64,000 nt of DNA, taken from NCBI GenBank assembly GCA_009843865.1, contig VYCQ01000021.1:1-64000 (forward strand). Direction: 5' to 3'. How positions within the stretch are numbered: the first letter of the stretch is position 1; every line of letters begins with the position of its first letter. The notes below the pieces were generated by a model, which saw nothing but the letters and a program-made list of their open reading frames with translations, was not told the DNA's origin and made no database searches. A program made the position numbers and the translations under genes. Positions 26,711 through 38,000 of this stretch are shown here, piece by piece. Source of the DNA: Acidimicrobiia bacterium. GTDB taxonomy: Bacteria; Actinomycetota; Acidimicrobiia; Acidimicrobiales; Bin134.

Positions 26711-27423
26711 GCCGCTACGATTCTTTGCCCCAAGGCGACGAGAAACGGGCGAAGGTGCGCTCAATGTTTGACGCAATTGCCCCACGCTACGACTTGTTAA
26801 ACCGCCTACTTACCTTCAACATGGACAAAGGCTGGCGGCGCAAAGTTGTGCAGGCATTGCAGCTAGATGCCGGTTCGCTAGTGCTTGACCTAGCATGTGG
26901 CACTGGAGATATTTGTCAAGACTTAGAGGCAGCCCGATTCCGCGTAGTAGGGGTTGATCTTTCGGCTGGAATGCTCAAGAGGGCACAGCTACGTCAAACT
27001 TCCGAGAAGCTACGAGCACCCCTAGTGCTAGCCGATGCCTTGTGCCTGCCCATGCCCGATCAGAGCACAGACGGCATTACCTGCGGATTTGCGCTGCGCA
27101 ACGTGGTAGCCCTTGACCAACTCTTCACGGAGCTAGCAAGAGTGCTCCGCCCAAAAGGGCGAATGTCGCTGCTAGAGGTAGCCGAACCCTCTAATCAGCT
27201 ATTACGAACCGGTCATCGATTTTACTTCGGCAAGGTGGTACCCAAGATCGGCGGACTGCTATCTGACCGCGCTGCTTACACCTACCTGCCTAAATCGCTA
27301 ACCTATTTACCCTCCACAGAGCAACTAACAGAGTTGCTGACATCACAAGGCTTTACAGAGATAGCGCATACCCTGCTTTCTGGCGGCATCGCACAGCTCA
27401 TCACCGCCACCCGCTCTCACTAA
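26707..27423 (+). CDS. menG: Demethylmenaquinone methyltransferase
   Basis: 238 residues of the UbiE/MenG SAM-methyltransferase family: SMFDAIAPRYDLLNRLLTF at the start, the SAM loop VLDLACGTGDI, and GFALRNVVALDQLF in the middle. It carries out the last methylation of menaquinone. The TTG start at 26707 overlaps the mshD stop by four bases. The 3' end converges with and overlaps menA by four bases, so two menaquinone genes meet tail to tail. UbiE in ubiquinone organisms is near-identical; menA next door decides for MenG. Confidence 0.92.
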   Translation: MSRYDSLPQGDEKRAKVRSMFDAIAPRYDLLNRLLTFNMDKGWRRKVVQALQLDAGSLVLDLACGTGDICQDLEAARFRVVGVDLSAGMLKRAQLRQTSEKLRAPLVLADALCLPMPDQSTDGITCGFALRNVVALDQLFTELARVLRPKGRMSLLEVAEPSNQLLRTGHRFYFGKVVPKIGGLLSDRAAYTYLPKSLTYLPSTEQLTELLTSQGFTEIAHTLLSGGIAQLITATRSH

Positions 27424-28313
27424 AGCAACAGCGCCAATGTCAACAAGCAACCTAAAATCAGGTGCAAACGAGCTGTTTGGTTTAACAGCCGGGCCTTATC
27501 GCCATCAGCTAGGGCCACGCACGCTGCTTGCTGAGCAAATGCTAACGCAATCAAGCTTAAAGGTGCCCACCAGCGATAAGGGGCAAGCGCCGCGGCGGCT
27601 CCTATAGCCCCATACACCAACACCACATAAGCCCAAGCCGCACGCTTTTCACCGAAACGCACCGCCAAGGTCAACTTGGCTGATTGCTGGTCTTGAGGAA
27701 TGTCGCGCAAGTTGTTGGCCATCAAAATCGCACAGCACATAAGGCCCACCGGAACCCCAGCAGCCACATGCAACCCGCTGATCTGTTCAACCTGCACGAA
27801 CGCGGTGCCCGCGGTTCCTACCAACCCAAAGAACACAAAAACAGACAACTCCCCGAAGCCGTAGTAACCATAGGGATATTTGCCTCCGGTATAGAACCAA
27901 GCAGCCAGAACGCACACCACCCCAATAAGCAACAGCAACCACGTCGTAGCCAATGCCAACGCCAACCCAGCCCCCGCAGCCACCCCAAACGACACGAAGG
28001 CAGCTAAGCGTACTGCTCTCGAAGTGGCCATACCACCCCCCACCAAACGTGCCGGACCCAGCCGATTAGCGTCGGTGCCACGTATCCCGTCGGAGTAGTC
28101 GTTGGCGTAGTTCACGCCCACTTGTAAAGCTAAAGCCACTACCAATGCCAACGAAGCCCGCCACCAAATCACGTCAGGTGCCACAGCCGCTGTGCCTACT
28201 ACCACCGGCACCAACGAAGCAGGCCAAGTTCGAGGCCGCGCCCCTCTAAGCCACAACATCTGAGACTTTGACGCTATCGGCCTGCGCAACCAACTGCTAG
28301 CTCTTGATTTCAT
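27420..28313 (-). CDS. menA: 1,4-dihydroxy-2-naphthoate polyprenyltransferase
   Basis: 297 residues with eight or nine hydrophobic helices typical of UbiA-superfamily prenyltransferases. The first Asp-rich motif is NYANDYSDGIRGTD (residues about 88-101) and the second region is NNLRDIPQD (about 200-208). It attaches the polyprenyl tail to DHNA at the membrane in menaquinone synthesis. The divergent yyaL-like gene starts 45 bases upstream. Confidence 0.93.
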   Translation of the reverse strand: MKSRASSWLRRPIASKSQMLWLRGARPRTWPASLVPVVVGTAAVAPDVIWWRASLALVVALALQVGVNYANDYSDGIRGTDANRLGPARLVGGGMATSRAVRLAAFVSFGVAAGAGLALALATTWLLLLIGVVCVLAAWFYTGGKYPYGYYGFGELSVFVFFGLVGTAGTAFVQVEQISGLHVAAGVPVGLMCCAILMANNLRDIPQDQQSAKLTLAVRFGEKRAAWAYVVLVYGAIGAAAALAPYRWWAPLSLIALAFAQQAACVALADGDKARLLNQTARLHLILGCLLTLALLL

Positions 28314-28358
28314 CTGTCTAAGTCTTGCTTACCTAAATAGCCGGTTAGTGTCAAAACC

Positions 28359-30398
28359 ATGAATCGACTTGGCGATGAAACCAGCCCCTATCTCCGCCAG
28401 CACGCAAACAACCCCGTTAATTGGTACCCGTGGGGCAAAGAAGCGTTCGCTGCTGCCAATGCTAGCGACAAACCCATCTTGTTGTCAGTAGGCTATTCAG
28501 CTTGCCATTGGTGCCATGTGATGGCACACGAGTCCTTTGAAGATCCCGCAACCGCTGAGTTGATGAACAAGCTGTTCATCAACATAAAGGTAGATCGCGA
28601 AGAACGCCCCGATGTGGACACCATCTACATGCAAGCCGTACAGTCTTTCAGCGGTCGTGGGGGTTGGCCTATGACAGTGTTTATGACCCCCGACGGTAGA
28701 CCGTTTTATGGAGGCACCTACTACCCCAAGGTCAGCCACCCCCAAATGCCATCGTTCACCGAGATCATGCATCGCATCCAAGATGTGTGGGCCAATCGAC
28801 GCACAGATGTGTACACCCAGGCCGATGCCATAACCCAATCTCTACACCACGCTGCGCAAGACAACCCGACCCACCTATCCAGGCTAAGCCCCAACCTAGG
28901 CGAAACAGCTAAACAAACCAACGGAGCCCAAGACATGGCCGCAGCTGCCTCAGCTTTACGCAAGCAATACGACGCAGCTTGGGGTGGCTTTGGAAGTGCC
29001 CCCAAGTTCCCCCAAACCATGTGCCATGAAGTGTTGCTGCGCTGCTACCTCCACAACGGCGACCAAGATGTGCTCAACATGACCATCAACTCACTAGATG
29101 CCATGGCTTCGGGAGGTATCTACGATCACTTAGGCGGCGGCTTCAGCCGCTACGCCGTGGATGCCCAGTGGATCATCCCCCATTTTGAAAAAATGCTTTA
29201 CGACAATGCTTTGTTAACACGTCTTTACCTGCACGCTTGGCAGATCACCCAACACCCCCGCTTTCGCCAAGTCACAAACGAAACAGTGAGCTTCGTGCTG
29301 CACGATCTACGCCACCCTGATGGAGGTTTCTACTCGGCTCTAGATGCCGACTCCGAAGGCGAAGAGGGCAAGTTCTACTTATGGACACCCCACCAAATCG
29401 TCTCAGTTTTGGGAGACAATGCCGCTGAGTTCATGGCTTGGTACGGGGTAACTGATGACGGCAATTTTGAAGGCCAAAACATCTTGTGGCGCCCTGTGCG
29501 GGGCGACCTGTTACGCTCAGACAGCATTTCTAAAAGCAGAGAACGCCTACTAGAAGCTCGCAATCAGCGCATCTGGCCCGGGCTAGATGACAAAGTACTG
29601 TTGGAATGGAACGGGCTCATGTTGAGCGCTTTAGCCGAAGCTGCGTCAGCTACCGGAAACCAGCAATGGCTAGAAGCAGCCGTTCAAAACGGTCTCTTTT
29701 TGCTTGATCAGATGCGCCGCAATGACGGACGCTGGCTACGGTCTTGGCAAGCAGGTGACACAACCCGACCCGCCCAAGCCCGACACCTAGCCTATGCTGC
29801 CGACTACGCGGCAGTGACCGATGCCTTCACCCGTTTAGGAGAGGTCTCCGGGCAAAGCCGCTGGATTCACGAAGCCACCTTGGTTGCTGACGGGCTGTTG
29901 GAACTGTTCTGGGATGACACACATGGTGGAGTGTTCACCACTGGACATGATGCCGAAAAGCTAATCTGTCGCCCCAAAGAGCTGATCGATAATGCCATGC
30001 CGTCCGCTAACAGCGCTGCTGCGGTAGCGCTGCTGCGGCTTGGCACATTAACCGGCCGTCAGCACTACCTTGACAGAGCTCAAGACATCCTGGCGCTGTT
30101 AGACGATACAGCAGTGCTGCATCCCAACGGTTTTGGTCGCTGGCTAGAAGCTCGTGACATGTCTCTCAGCGGCATCACAGAAATTGTGATCGGCGGCGAC
30201 CGGCCCGATCTAAGAAAAGCTTTATGGTGTAAGCATCGCCCAAACACCGTGCTAGCTTGGGGTGAACCCTACAATTCGCCACTATGGGAAGGTCGCACCG
30301 AATCTCTGGGCTACGTGTGCCGCAACTACACCTGCCAAACACCGGCCAATACAATAACCGAATTTCTGGCTAACCTCGATGAGGTTCCCCAAAACTGA
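28359..30398 (+). CDS. YyaL-like thioredoxin-fold protein with glycosidase-like (alpha/alpha) domain
   Basis: 679 residues. The N-terminal DUF255 thioredoxin-like domain starts [20 protein letters not shown] and carries CHWCHVM, a CxxC redox motif. An (alpha/alpha)6-barrel-like remainder (for example [24 protein letters not shown]-like [24 protein letters not shown]) resembles AGE/glycoside hydrolase folds. The family (YyaL, human SPATA20) is widespread and has no settled biochemical function. The length matches the family. Confidence 0.88.
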   Translation: MNRLGDETSPYLRQHANNPVNWYPWGKEAFAAANASDKPILLSVGYSACHWCHVMAHESFEDPATAELMNKLFINIKVDREERPDVDTIYMQAVQSFSGRGGWPMTVFMTPDGRPFYGGTYYPKVSHPQMPSFTEIMHRIQDVWANRRTDVYTQADAITQSLHHAAQDNPTHLSRLSPNLGETAKQTNGAQDMAAAASALRKQYDAAWGGFGSAPKFPQTMCHEVLLRCYLHNGDQDVLNMTINSLDAMASGGIYDHLGGGFSRYAVDAQWIIPHFEKMLYDNALLTRLYLHAWQITQHPRFRQVTNETVSFVLHDLRHPDGGFYSALDADSEGEEGKFYLWTPHQIVSVLGDNAAEFMAWYGVTDDGNFEGQNILWRPVRGDLLRSDSISKSRERLLEARNQRIWPGLDDKVLLEWNGLMLSALAEAASATGNQQWLEAAVQNGLFLLDQMRRNDGRWLRSWQAGDTTRPAQARHLAYAADYAAVTDAFTRLGEVSGQSRWIHEATLVADGLLELFWDDTHGGVFTTGHDAEKLICRPKELIDNAMPSANSAAAVALLRLGTLTGRQHYLDRAQDILALLDDTAVLHPNGFGRWLEARDMSLSGITEIVIGGDRPDLRKALWCKHRPNTVLAWGEPYNSPLWEGRTESLGYVCRNYTCQTPANTITEFLANLDEVPQN

Positions 30399-30464
30399 AG
30401 TTTTTTGCTGTAAAGTCAAACATTGCGAGTCAGGCTCGCTGACATCGTTGAAGTGGAGGACGAC

Positions 30465-33400
30465 ATGTCCAAAGTCGCTATGTCCAAAGTTGCTGGCAGA
30501 CCAACCAGGGCAATGCTTATTTTTGTGGCTCTTTTAGGGCTCTTGAGCGCCCTCACAACGGTGGCAAACGCTCAGACCAGCACTCAGCGTTTCTACTCTG
30601 GGATTATAGATAGCCCTACCTACTGCATTAACCGCAGCTTGGGCGGGCCCACAACCTACGCCCACGATGCAGATAAAGACGGAGTTGCCGAGGTTTGTTC
30701 TCTGCCAACCACACGCCGAGCCACCGTCGCCATACAAAATGCCAGGGAACTCTTGGCTATGGACAACCGCCCTCGTTTTGGCCAACTCTATGCCTATGCC
30801 TGCACGTCAATTCTAGAGAGCTACGGCAATCCATCCAAAGAAGCCACTGATGAATGCTCCGCTTCGCGTAGAGCATTTGCTAACGGCGCTAGAGGAACTG
30901 ATATTCCCCCGGTGCCTAACTCGCAACTCTTTCCACAACCTTCTTCAGGCCCGCGGCCAGCTACATTTTATTCAGGGCCAGTAATCATCAACGATACGTT
31001 CTGCGCCAATTTCAGTCTAGGGGGGCCCACAACCTACGCCCACGACAGCGATGGCGATGGAGTTGCTGATGTCTGCTCTCTGCCAACCACACGCCGAGCC
31101 ACTATCGCCCGACAAAATGCCCTTGAAAGGCTCTCCATTGAACGAGCCACTCCTTTTAGGTCGTTATTAGCTGGTGAATGTGCTCGCATTGAAGGACGGG
31201 TTTTTGAAGGAGACAAAGTTGCAGATCTAAATCGAGATGAATGCCGTGCGGGTGTCCCTCTGCCTAGTGGCGATGATGACGAGACGGGTACTGGCTCCGG
31301 CAATGGCACAGGTACCGGCGATGTAGACCAAGATACTGGCACCTCAAGCAGCATCAGCTCTCCTCAAGCCACCAGGCCAGGCACCTACAGCAAGCGAGCT
31401 GCCCAAGATGTCAAGCTTGGCTCGGGCAATAATCAGATCACCGTAAGTTGGAATCGACCACAAGCTGACGACAACGACCAAGATGACGACAGCGATCCTT
31501 ACGATGTGGCCGACGTACTTGAATACGTGGTGGAGTACAGCACCAGCAGCTCAATGAGCAACCCACAAAGGCTGCGCTTACAGTTGACCAGCGGTGGTAC
31601 AGCAGGAACTAGCATTCCGACGGGTACCTGCGGCGCATCAGCTATCACCGGTTCGGAATACCAATGCCGTATTACCAGTCTTCAAAACTTGAGAAGATAC
31701 TACATCAGGGTTGAAGCCAACCGAGAGCTGCCCAACTCAACAGGTTCCTCTAACAGCTCTAGTCGCGACTATTGGACTCCCATCTTATCCTTAACCCCAG
31801 GTATCGCTGGCCCACCCGTATGGGTTGACTCAGATAAAGATACAGATGGCATACAACCATTAATCAGCCCTGAATTCGGCCAAATCACGGCCACTTGGGC
31901 ACCGCCAGCTGAGGGCAACGATGCCGTTCTAACCTATCGAATCCAATGGGGCACCAGCAGCAGGTTGGCCAACAATTGCAGCAACACCGCTAGTTGTGAC
32001 CAATTCCAACTAGCGAGAGACACTACTTTCTACACGATTCGAGGTCTCACCAACAACCGCACCTACTACGTCAGGGTTCAAGCTACCACCGGTAGCGGTC
32101 CTGGAACTTGGTCTTATGTAGAGAGCATTCGACTAAGCGCTCAAAGCCTGCCCAACCCCGGCAGGCCAACAAATGTGGTTGTAAGTTCCGCTTCTTTAGG
32201 TAATAACCTAAAAGTAGATTGGACAGCCCCTGCCATAACCGACAACGACCCTGAGCCCACGGGGTATAGAGTTCAATGGCGCAACCTAGATAACAACGAG
32301 GCTTGGTCAAGCCAAACACGCGAAGCGTCTCTTACCGGAGCCTCTGCCACCACCTATACCATTGTTGGCTTGGCACCGCTTGACCGCTACCAGGTACGAG
32401 TGCTTGCGGTTAACCAATATGCCGCTGGTCCATGGTCATCCACTGCACAGATCACCTTGGGCGTGGCTGGAGCACCTCATAGCGTTAATCTGACACCAGG
32501 TACCACTAGCATTACTGCGGTCTGGACTGTACCCACTAGCTCGCCTGCTGCTACCAACATCCTCATTCAGTGGGATACCAACAGGTCATTTGCTGCTAGA
32601 TGTCTTTCTGATGCCTCTTGCAATGAACATAACTTGACCAGTTCAACCACTACCTACATAATTAACGGCTTAACAAGGGGCACGGAATATCATGTGCGAC
32701 TAAGGGCCACCAACTCCAATGGCCCAAGTGCATGGTCACCTGTTGCTTCCATTCGAGTGAGCACTCCTATCGCTCCCAGCAGCTTGACCGTTGCTGAAGA
32801 TGCTGACAACGTCAGAAACCTTGACCTCTCTTGGTCATACACCAGAGAAACTGGAAAACGAGAAGCCAACGGATTCCGAATTCAATGGCGTAGAACAAAC
32901 TCTACAAGTTGGAGTTCTCGTAGCTTGTCGCTATCTCAAGTTGACTACGACGAAGCTAATGGCGATACCGATGCCGCCTACACGCTCACCGGGCTGACCT
33001 CGGGTATTGAATACGAAGTACGTGTGCTGGCCCGCAACATTGCTGGCGGTGGAACCCGCGATGGTCAGTGGTCACAACCCGTGTCAGCCACGCCCGGAAC
33101 AACGTTCATTCCTAGCAGCGTGGAGATTGCAGCAGGCACCTTGGACAACAACAACGCCACCATTGAAGCGTCATGGACTGCTCCCAGCTCTTCTATTACC
33201 GTCAGCGGTTACACAGTGCAATGGCGCACCTGTGGCACCTCCGGTGGTAGCTGTGGAAGCTGGGGCAGCACTGCAACCATCAACAGCGACGCAGCGACCG
33301 AATCGGGCTATCGCAGCACGCTAAGAAACAACATCTTCTATCAAGCGAGGGTGAGGACCAACGGATCATCCTCCTCAGGAGGCAACAGCGCTTACGCTGA

Positions 33401-33494
33401 ATCTGCCAAGTACAAGGTGGAGGTTGACGATAATGAGACACCTAGGGATCGTACCGACGACACCATCACGGTGACTGAGTTAGCGACAAACTAA
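30465..33494 (+). CDS. Secreted multi-domain protein: two excalibur-like repeats and six fibronectin type III domains
   Basis: 1009 residues from ATG 30465, chosen because GGAGGA lies seven bases upstream; an earlier in-frame codon at 30423 is unlikely. A signal peptide (MLIFVALLGLLSALTTVANA) is followed by two copies of a repeat (about residues 37-80 and 165-210) centred on LGGPTTYAHDADKDGVAEVC and PTTRRAT. It resembles the calcium-binding excalibur motif DxDxDGxxC. A Gly/Thr/Ser/Asp-rich linker precedes six fibronectin type III domains, each with the W...GYRVQW / Y.VRV pattern. There is no LPxTG, transmembrane or repeat anchor at the C-terminus, so it is probably released or held by other wall components. 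Substrate unknown; adhesion or matrix binding is inference. Confidence 0.8.
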   Translation: MSKVAMSKVAGRPTRAMLIFVALLGLLSALTTVANAQTSTQRFYSGIIDSPTYCINRSLGGPTTYAHDADKDGVAEVCSLPTTRRATVAIQNARELLAMDNRPRFGQLYAYACTSILESYGNPSKEATDECSASRRAFANGARGTDIPPVPNSQLFPQPSSGPRPATFYSGPVIINDTFCANFSLGGPTTYAHDSDGDGVADVCSLPTTRRATIARQNALERLSIERATPFRSLLAGECARIEGRVFEGDKVADLNRDECRAGVPLPSGDDDETGTGSGNGTGTGDVDQDTGTSSSISSPQATRPGTYSKRAAQDVKLGSGNNQITVSWNRPQADDNDQDDDSDPYDVADVLEYVVEYSTSSSMSNPQRLRLQLTSGGTAGTSIPTGTCGASAITGSEYQCRITSLQNLRRYYIRVEANRELPNSTGSSNSSSRDYWTPILSLTPGIAGPPVWVDSDKDTDGIQPLISPEFGQITATWAPPAEGNDAVLTYRIQWGTSSRLANNCSNTASCDQFQLARDTTFYTIRGLTNNRTYYVRVQATTGSGPGTWSYVESIRLSAQSLPNPGRPTNVVVSSASLGNNLKVDWTAPAITDNDPEPTGYRVQWRNLDNNEAWSSQTREASLTGASATTYTIVGLAPLDRYQVRVLAVNQYAAGPWSSTAQITLGVAGAPHSVNLTPGTTSITAVWTVPTSSPAATNILIQWDTNRSFAARCLSDASCNEHNLTSSTTTYIINGLTRGTEYHVRLRATNSNGPSAWSPVASIRVSTPIAPSSLTVAEDADNVRNLDLSWSYTRETGKREANGFRIQWRRTNSTSWSSRSLSLSQVDYDEANGDTDAAYTLTGLTSGIEYEVRVLARNIAGGGTRDGQWSQPVSATPGTTFIPSSVEIAAGTLDNNNATIEASWTAPSSSITVSGYTVQWRTCGTSGGSCGSWGSTATINSDAATESGYRSTLRNNIFYQARVRTNGSSSSGGNSAYAESAKYKVEVDDNETPRDRTDDTITVTELATN

Positions 33495-33522
33495 GGGTAC
33501 CGCTAACAAGCGCTACCTACCA

Positions 33523-33554
33523 TTCGCTAATAACCATTTTCGCTAATAACCATT
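33523..33554. repeat. Tandem 16-base duplication at a convergent gene junction
   Basis: TTCGCTAATAACCATT occurs twice without a gap. The second copy contains the stop codon of the nitroreductase gene. It is probably a replication-slippage duplication between the FN3 gene and the nitroreductase gene. Confidence 0.85.
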
Positions 33555-34136
33555 GTGGTAACGCACGACATCTTTTAGAGGTCTGCGGGGCCGCTTAGCT
33601 GAAGAGCTGAGGCGAGATGCATCAAAGCCTGAGCCTGGCTTTTCTGCTGACTTTGTAGGGTATCCCAGGGCTACCACACCAACGATGCGGTAATCTCCTA
33701 ACAGGTTGAACTTCGCCTTCACCGCCTCTTCCTGTTCAAACACTCCAAAAAAACAAGACCCCAGATCCTCGGCGGATGCCCTCAACAACAAATTTTGTAT
33801 TACCATGCCAGCATCTACCCACCAGTAAGGCACCAACCAAGCATCCAAAGACTGACCCAAACCCGCCAGCGTTTTGTCAGGCTCGCTGTAGCGCTGCAAA
33901 TACTGGCTAGGGTTGGTTAGTACCAGCACCAACACAGGTGCCCGCAGCAATCCAGGCCACGCAAACCCAGCACGGCGCTCGGGTGTAAGCGTCACCTCCC
34001 AATAGTTTTCAGGATTTGCTACCACCAAGAACTCCACAGCTTGGGTGTTGCCAGCCGAAGGTGCCCTACGCGCCTGATCTAAGAGTGCTTCCAACAAGCC
34101 TTCTGGCAACGAATCAGATAAAAAGTTGCGACACAT
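33543..34136 (-). CDS. Nitroreductase-family flavoprotein
   Basis: 197 residues. CRNFLSDSLPEGLLEALLDQ followed by ARRAPSAGNTQ is the FMN-binding start of the nitroreductase family, and VIQNLLLRASAEDLGSCFFG is the central helix and loop. The final segment GVVALGYP plus a basic tail RPRRPLKDVV completes the fold. The frame is open upstream of the ATG and the residues there (YRRP) look like family sequence, so the true start could be an earlier non-ATG codon. Substrate unknown (quinone, nitro compound or flavin-dependent dehydrogenation). The stop lies 48 bases from the convergent FN3 gene. Confidence 0.85.
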   Translation of the reverse strand: MCRNFLSDSLPEGLLEALLDQARRAPSAGNTQAVEFLVVANPENYWEVTLTPERRAGFAWPGLLRAPVLVLVLTNPSQYLQRYSEPDKTLAGLGQSLDAWLVPYWWVDAGMVIQNLLLRASAEDLGSCFFGVFEQEEAVKAKFNLLGDYRIVGVVALGYPTKSAEKPGSGFDASRLSSSAKRPRRPLKDVVRYHNGY

Positions 34137-34171
34137 AGGCCGCCGGTAGGGGGTTGACTGCTTGATGTTGC

Positions 34172-34840
34172 TCAGGCGTACTTCAGAAGGTCTTCAGCAA
34201 CAATCCAACCAAAAGCCACCATGGTGTCGCCGTTGAGGCGGTCTATGTGCTCAAACAGAGCGACCACCTCGGCATCAATGGCTTCGGATTTCAATGGTTC
34301 GTAATCCAAAAGGCACCCTTGGCTTTCGTCACCAACCACCTGAAAATCCCGATCTCGGTAACTGTTAACCCCGATACCAAACCTCTTGGCTAATCGCCTG
34401 CCCCAGGCTCGTTCTTCACCCGAGACCTTATGACTTGGGCGGGGCACGATATCTACCAAAGGCTTAAAGGCTTCAAAACCCCCCGGATTGTCAAACTGTG
34501 TGCCCACCAGCACATCTTCATCTGGGAAAGCCATCAAAGCTCGATGCAGCTGAGCATCAACAAGCTGCCGCAGCACCGCTGAGCGCCTAGAGGTACGAGC
34601 CACAGATGCCAATGCCACCAACACGCAAGGGGTGCCTCCAATACGCTCTAAAGTGGAAAAAGCAAACCCTCGCAGCTTACCATTCTCTCGGACAGTGGTG
34701 CTCAAAACCCACTCTTCGGTTTGCTTAGATAACAACCCCACCGAAAAAGGATTAGGGCCAGCAGCGCAAATATCGGCCATCTCAGCTAACTCAGCGTCGG
34801 TTACCGCTGTGCAATCCTTGGTTTCGACATCCATTATCAT
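34172..34840 (-). CDS. Conserved hypothetical protein, possibly GNAT-like
   Basis: 222 residues from ATG 34840, chosen because AGGAGG lies 11 bases upstream; a longer reading from 34909 has no ribosome site. The middle (WVLSTTVRENGKLRGFAFST to CVLVALASVARTSRRSAVL) has the strand order of an acyltransferase: substrate strand, then core strand ending in a basic loop before a helix. Near the end MVAFGWIVAEDLLKY is strongly conserved-looking. I do not recognise a named family. It lies between dnaE and the nitroreductase gene on the same strand. Confidence 0.5.
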   Translation of the reverse strand: MIMDVETKDCTAVTDAELAEMADICAAGPNPFSVGLLSKQTEEWVLSTTVRENGKLRGFAFSTLERIGGTPCVLVALASVARTSRRSAVLRQLVDAQLHRALMAFPDEDVLVGTQFDNPGGFEAFKPLVDIVPRPSHKVSGEERAWGRRLAKRFGIGVNSYRDRDFQVVGDESQGCLLDYEPLKSEAIDAEVVALFEHIDRLNGDTMVAFGWIVAEDLLKYA

Positions 34841-34909
34841 GCGCTGTGGATCCTCCTGGCTTGTGAGTGCCTGTGGATTTCTCCCGCAAACACCCTTATA
34901 GTTCACCAA

Positions 34910-35002
34910 TCAAGGCAGCATCAACGCAAACCCACCCCCTAACGCAGGCATTTTACAGGCACAACACCTCAAAACTGCCCGGCAGTGATCCCAGCAAAAT
35001 CA
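34910..35002. other. Intergenic region between dnaE and the GNAT-like gene
   Basis: Only about 90 bases (160 counted to the chosen 34840 start). No hairpin followed by a T-run is visible on the minus strand, so dnaE transcription may continue into the following genes. Confidence 0.3.
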
Positions 35003-38000
35003 CTACGCTGCTACCACAGCATCCCCGAACATCTCCCTTAACTCACCAAGCACACTGCTAGTTGCGTCTACCTTGTAGTCAGAGGGCAGTTTGACAGCTT
35101 GCTCGTCACCCACCAACAAAAACACTTCAGACTTGCCAGGATGTTCGGCAATCAATGTCTTGAGCTGATCCAGACACTCTAGCGACAATCCCGCAGGCCC
35201 GAAGCGAAGCTTCACCGGAGCCATGCCCACGGCAGCCTTAGGGTCTACCGACTCTATGTTGAAGCAAATGACCTTTGCCCCCTCATCACGACTCTCCAAA
35301 CGGCCTTGCACAATCACCACTAAATCATCAGCCAGCTTGCCCCCATGATCTGCCATGGCCTTTGGAAACACGGTTATCTCAACTGAGCCGTAAAGATCCT
35401 CCAACTCAAAAGTAGCCATCAGATCACCTTTGCGGGTCCAACGTTTGCGAAAATTGCTCACCACCCCACCCAGCGTCACGGTTATCTCATCTGTTGCCTC
35501 AGCGAGCCGATCAATGCGTTGGGTACCCTTGTGGGCCAAAAACTCTTCCATGCCCATCATGGGATGATCCGATATGTACAGCCCTAGCATCTCTTTTTCC
35601 ACGGACAGCAAACGGCTCTTGTCGAACTCCACATCTGGAATCTTGAATTGAGCCTCTTGGGTACCCTCACCAAACAAGTTCATAACCCCTTGACTGCGCT
35701 CCTTTTGCTGCACAATGGCGCGCTGCACGATGGGCTCAAACGCATGCAGCAAACCTTGACGGGGATGCCCTAACTTGTCAAAACAGCCTGCCTTAATGAG
35801 CGATTCCACCACTCCTTTGTTCAACACCAAGGGATCCACCCGATCACAGAAATCGTAAAAATCGTCAAAAGGCCCATTGGCCTTACGCTCTTCTAGAATC
35901 ATGGCTGCGGTACCTTCTCCCACATGACGAATGGCTGAGAGCCCAAAAGCGATAGAACGTGTACCCTCAGAGTTATCCATCGCAGCAAAACCTAATTCCG
36001 ACTGGTTAATGTCTGGTGGCAGCACCTGAAGCTTCATTTGGCGACACTCGGCTAAATACACCGCAGCACGCTCAAGCTTGCTCTTCACGCTACTCAACAA
36101 AGCAGCCATGTACTCCACCGGATACTGAGCCTTAAGGTAAGCGCACTGATAGGCAATCATGCCGTAACCATAAGAATGGCTCTTGTTGAAGGCGTAGTCG
36201 GCAAACTGCTCAATAATGTCAAACAGCTCGGTGCCTAAGACCTCACCATAGCCATTTCGTTCGCAACCAGCTACGAAAGAACTCCGCTCTTTAGCCATCA
36301 ACTCGCGATTTTTTTTACCACAAGCCTTACGCAAGTTATCAGCCTCAGCTAAGGAGTAGCCAGCAAACCGCTGAGCTACCCTCATCACGCTCTCTTGATA
36401 AATCATCAGCCCATAGGTGTCACCCAAGATATCGGAGGCATCCTCATGGAACACGGTCACCGGTTGGCGATTGTTCTTACGGTCGGCATAGTCGGTGTGC
36501 ATGTTGGCCGCCATGGGACCGGGCCGATAAAGCGCCACCAATGCCGCCACATCATCAAAGCAATTAGGTTTAAGCGACCGGATCAGCGACCGCATGGGCG
36601 GACTCTCAAGCTGAAACACACCCACGGTTTCACCCCGCGATAAAAGCTCATACGTGGCGACATCATCAAGAGGTGCGTTGTCGATATCTAAGCGATGGCC
36701 CTGCGACTGCTCAATAAGATCCAGAGCATCCTCAATCACATCTAAATTGCGTAGGCCCAAAAAATCCATCTTCAACAAGCCCAGCTCTTCTACAGCATGC
36801 ATCTCATACTGCGTGACAATGGGGGCTTCGTCAGCCTTCAACCCCCCTGAGGGTTTACGCTGGATGGGCAAGTACTCGGTAAGCGGCTCTTTGGTAATAA
36901 CCACCGCAGCGGCGTGGATGCTGTCTTGACGCCGCAACCCTTCCAACCCACGGGCCATGTCCACAACTTTGCGAGCATCTTCATCCTCGTTATACATCCG
37001 ACGCAGATCAACCGCGGCCACATAGCCATCGGCATACTCCTCACTTTGTTCAATACAAGCCCAAAGAGGAGTGTCGCGTCCCAACACCAACGGCGGCATA
37101 GCCTTAGCAAGCTTGTCACCCAGAGCATAGGGATAATCCAACACCCGAGCACTGTCACGCACCGCAGCGCGGGCCTTGATAGTAGAAAAGGTGATGATCT
37201 GCGCCACATGATCTTCACCATATTTTTGTGAGGCATAGCGGATGATCTCGTCACGATGGCGAGAATCGAAGTCCATGTCAATGTCGGGCATGGACACGCG
37301 CGAGGGATTCAAAAAACGCTCAAACAGCAAATCGTAGCGAATCGGATCTAGGTCGGTGATGCGCAGGCAATAGGCTACCGCGCAGCCTGCAGCGCTCCCC
37401 CGACCCGGCCCCACGCGAATACCCCGTTCGCGGGCATAACGAATCAGATCCCAAGTAATCAGGAAATAAGACGAAAAACCCATATCAAAGATCACCTTAA
37501 GCTCATAAGCCAAGCGATCCGAAACCTCTTCTGAAAGCCGATCCCCCCAACGCTGATGGGCACCTTGCAAGGTCAGCGCACTCAAGTAAACATCGGAATC
37601 TTCGTATTCTGGCGGAATCGGAAAATCGGGTAGCTGCGGCTTGCCGAACTCAATCTCCACATTGGCGCGCTCTGCCACCCACAAGGTGTTGTCGCAAGCT
37701 TCTCCTAGCTCCGAAAAAACTTGACGCATCTCACCGGCAGTCTTGAGATAATGGTTGTTGCCTTCGAACTTCAAGCGATTGGTATCTGAGACCAACGAGC
37801 CGGTCTGCACACACAACAAACAATCATGAGCTTCGGCATCACCGCGATGTGTGTAATGACTGTCGTTGGTAGCTAACAACGGGGCATTAATCTGACGAGC
37901 AATATGGATCAAGTCGGGGTTGGTGCGCTTTTGCTCTGCGATACCATGGTCTTGCATCTCCACAAACAAGTTGTCTTTGCCAAAGATGTCTTGTAGCCGG

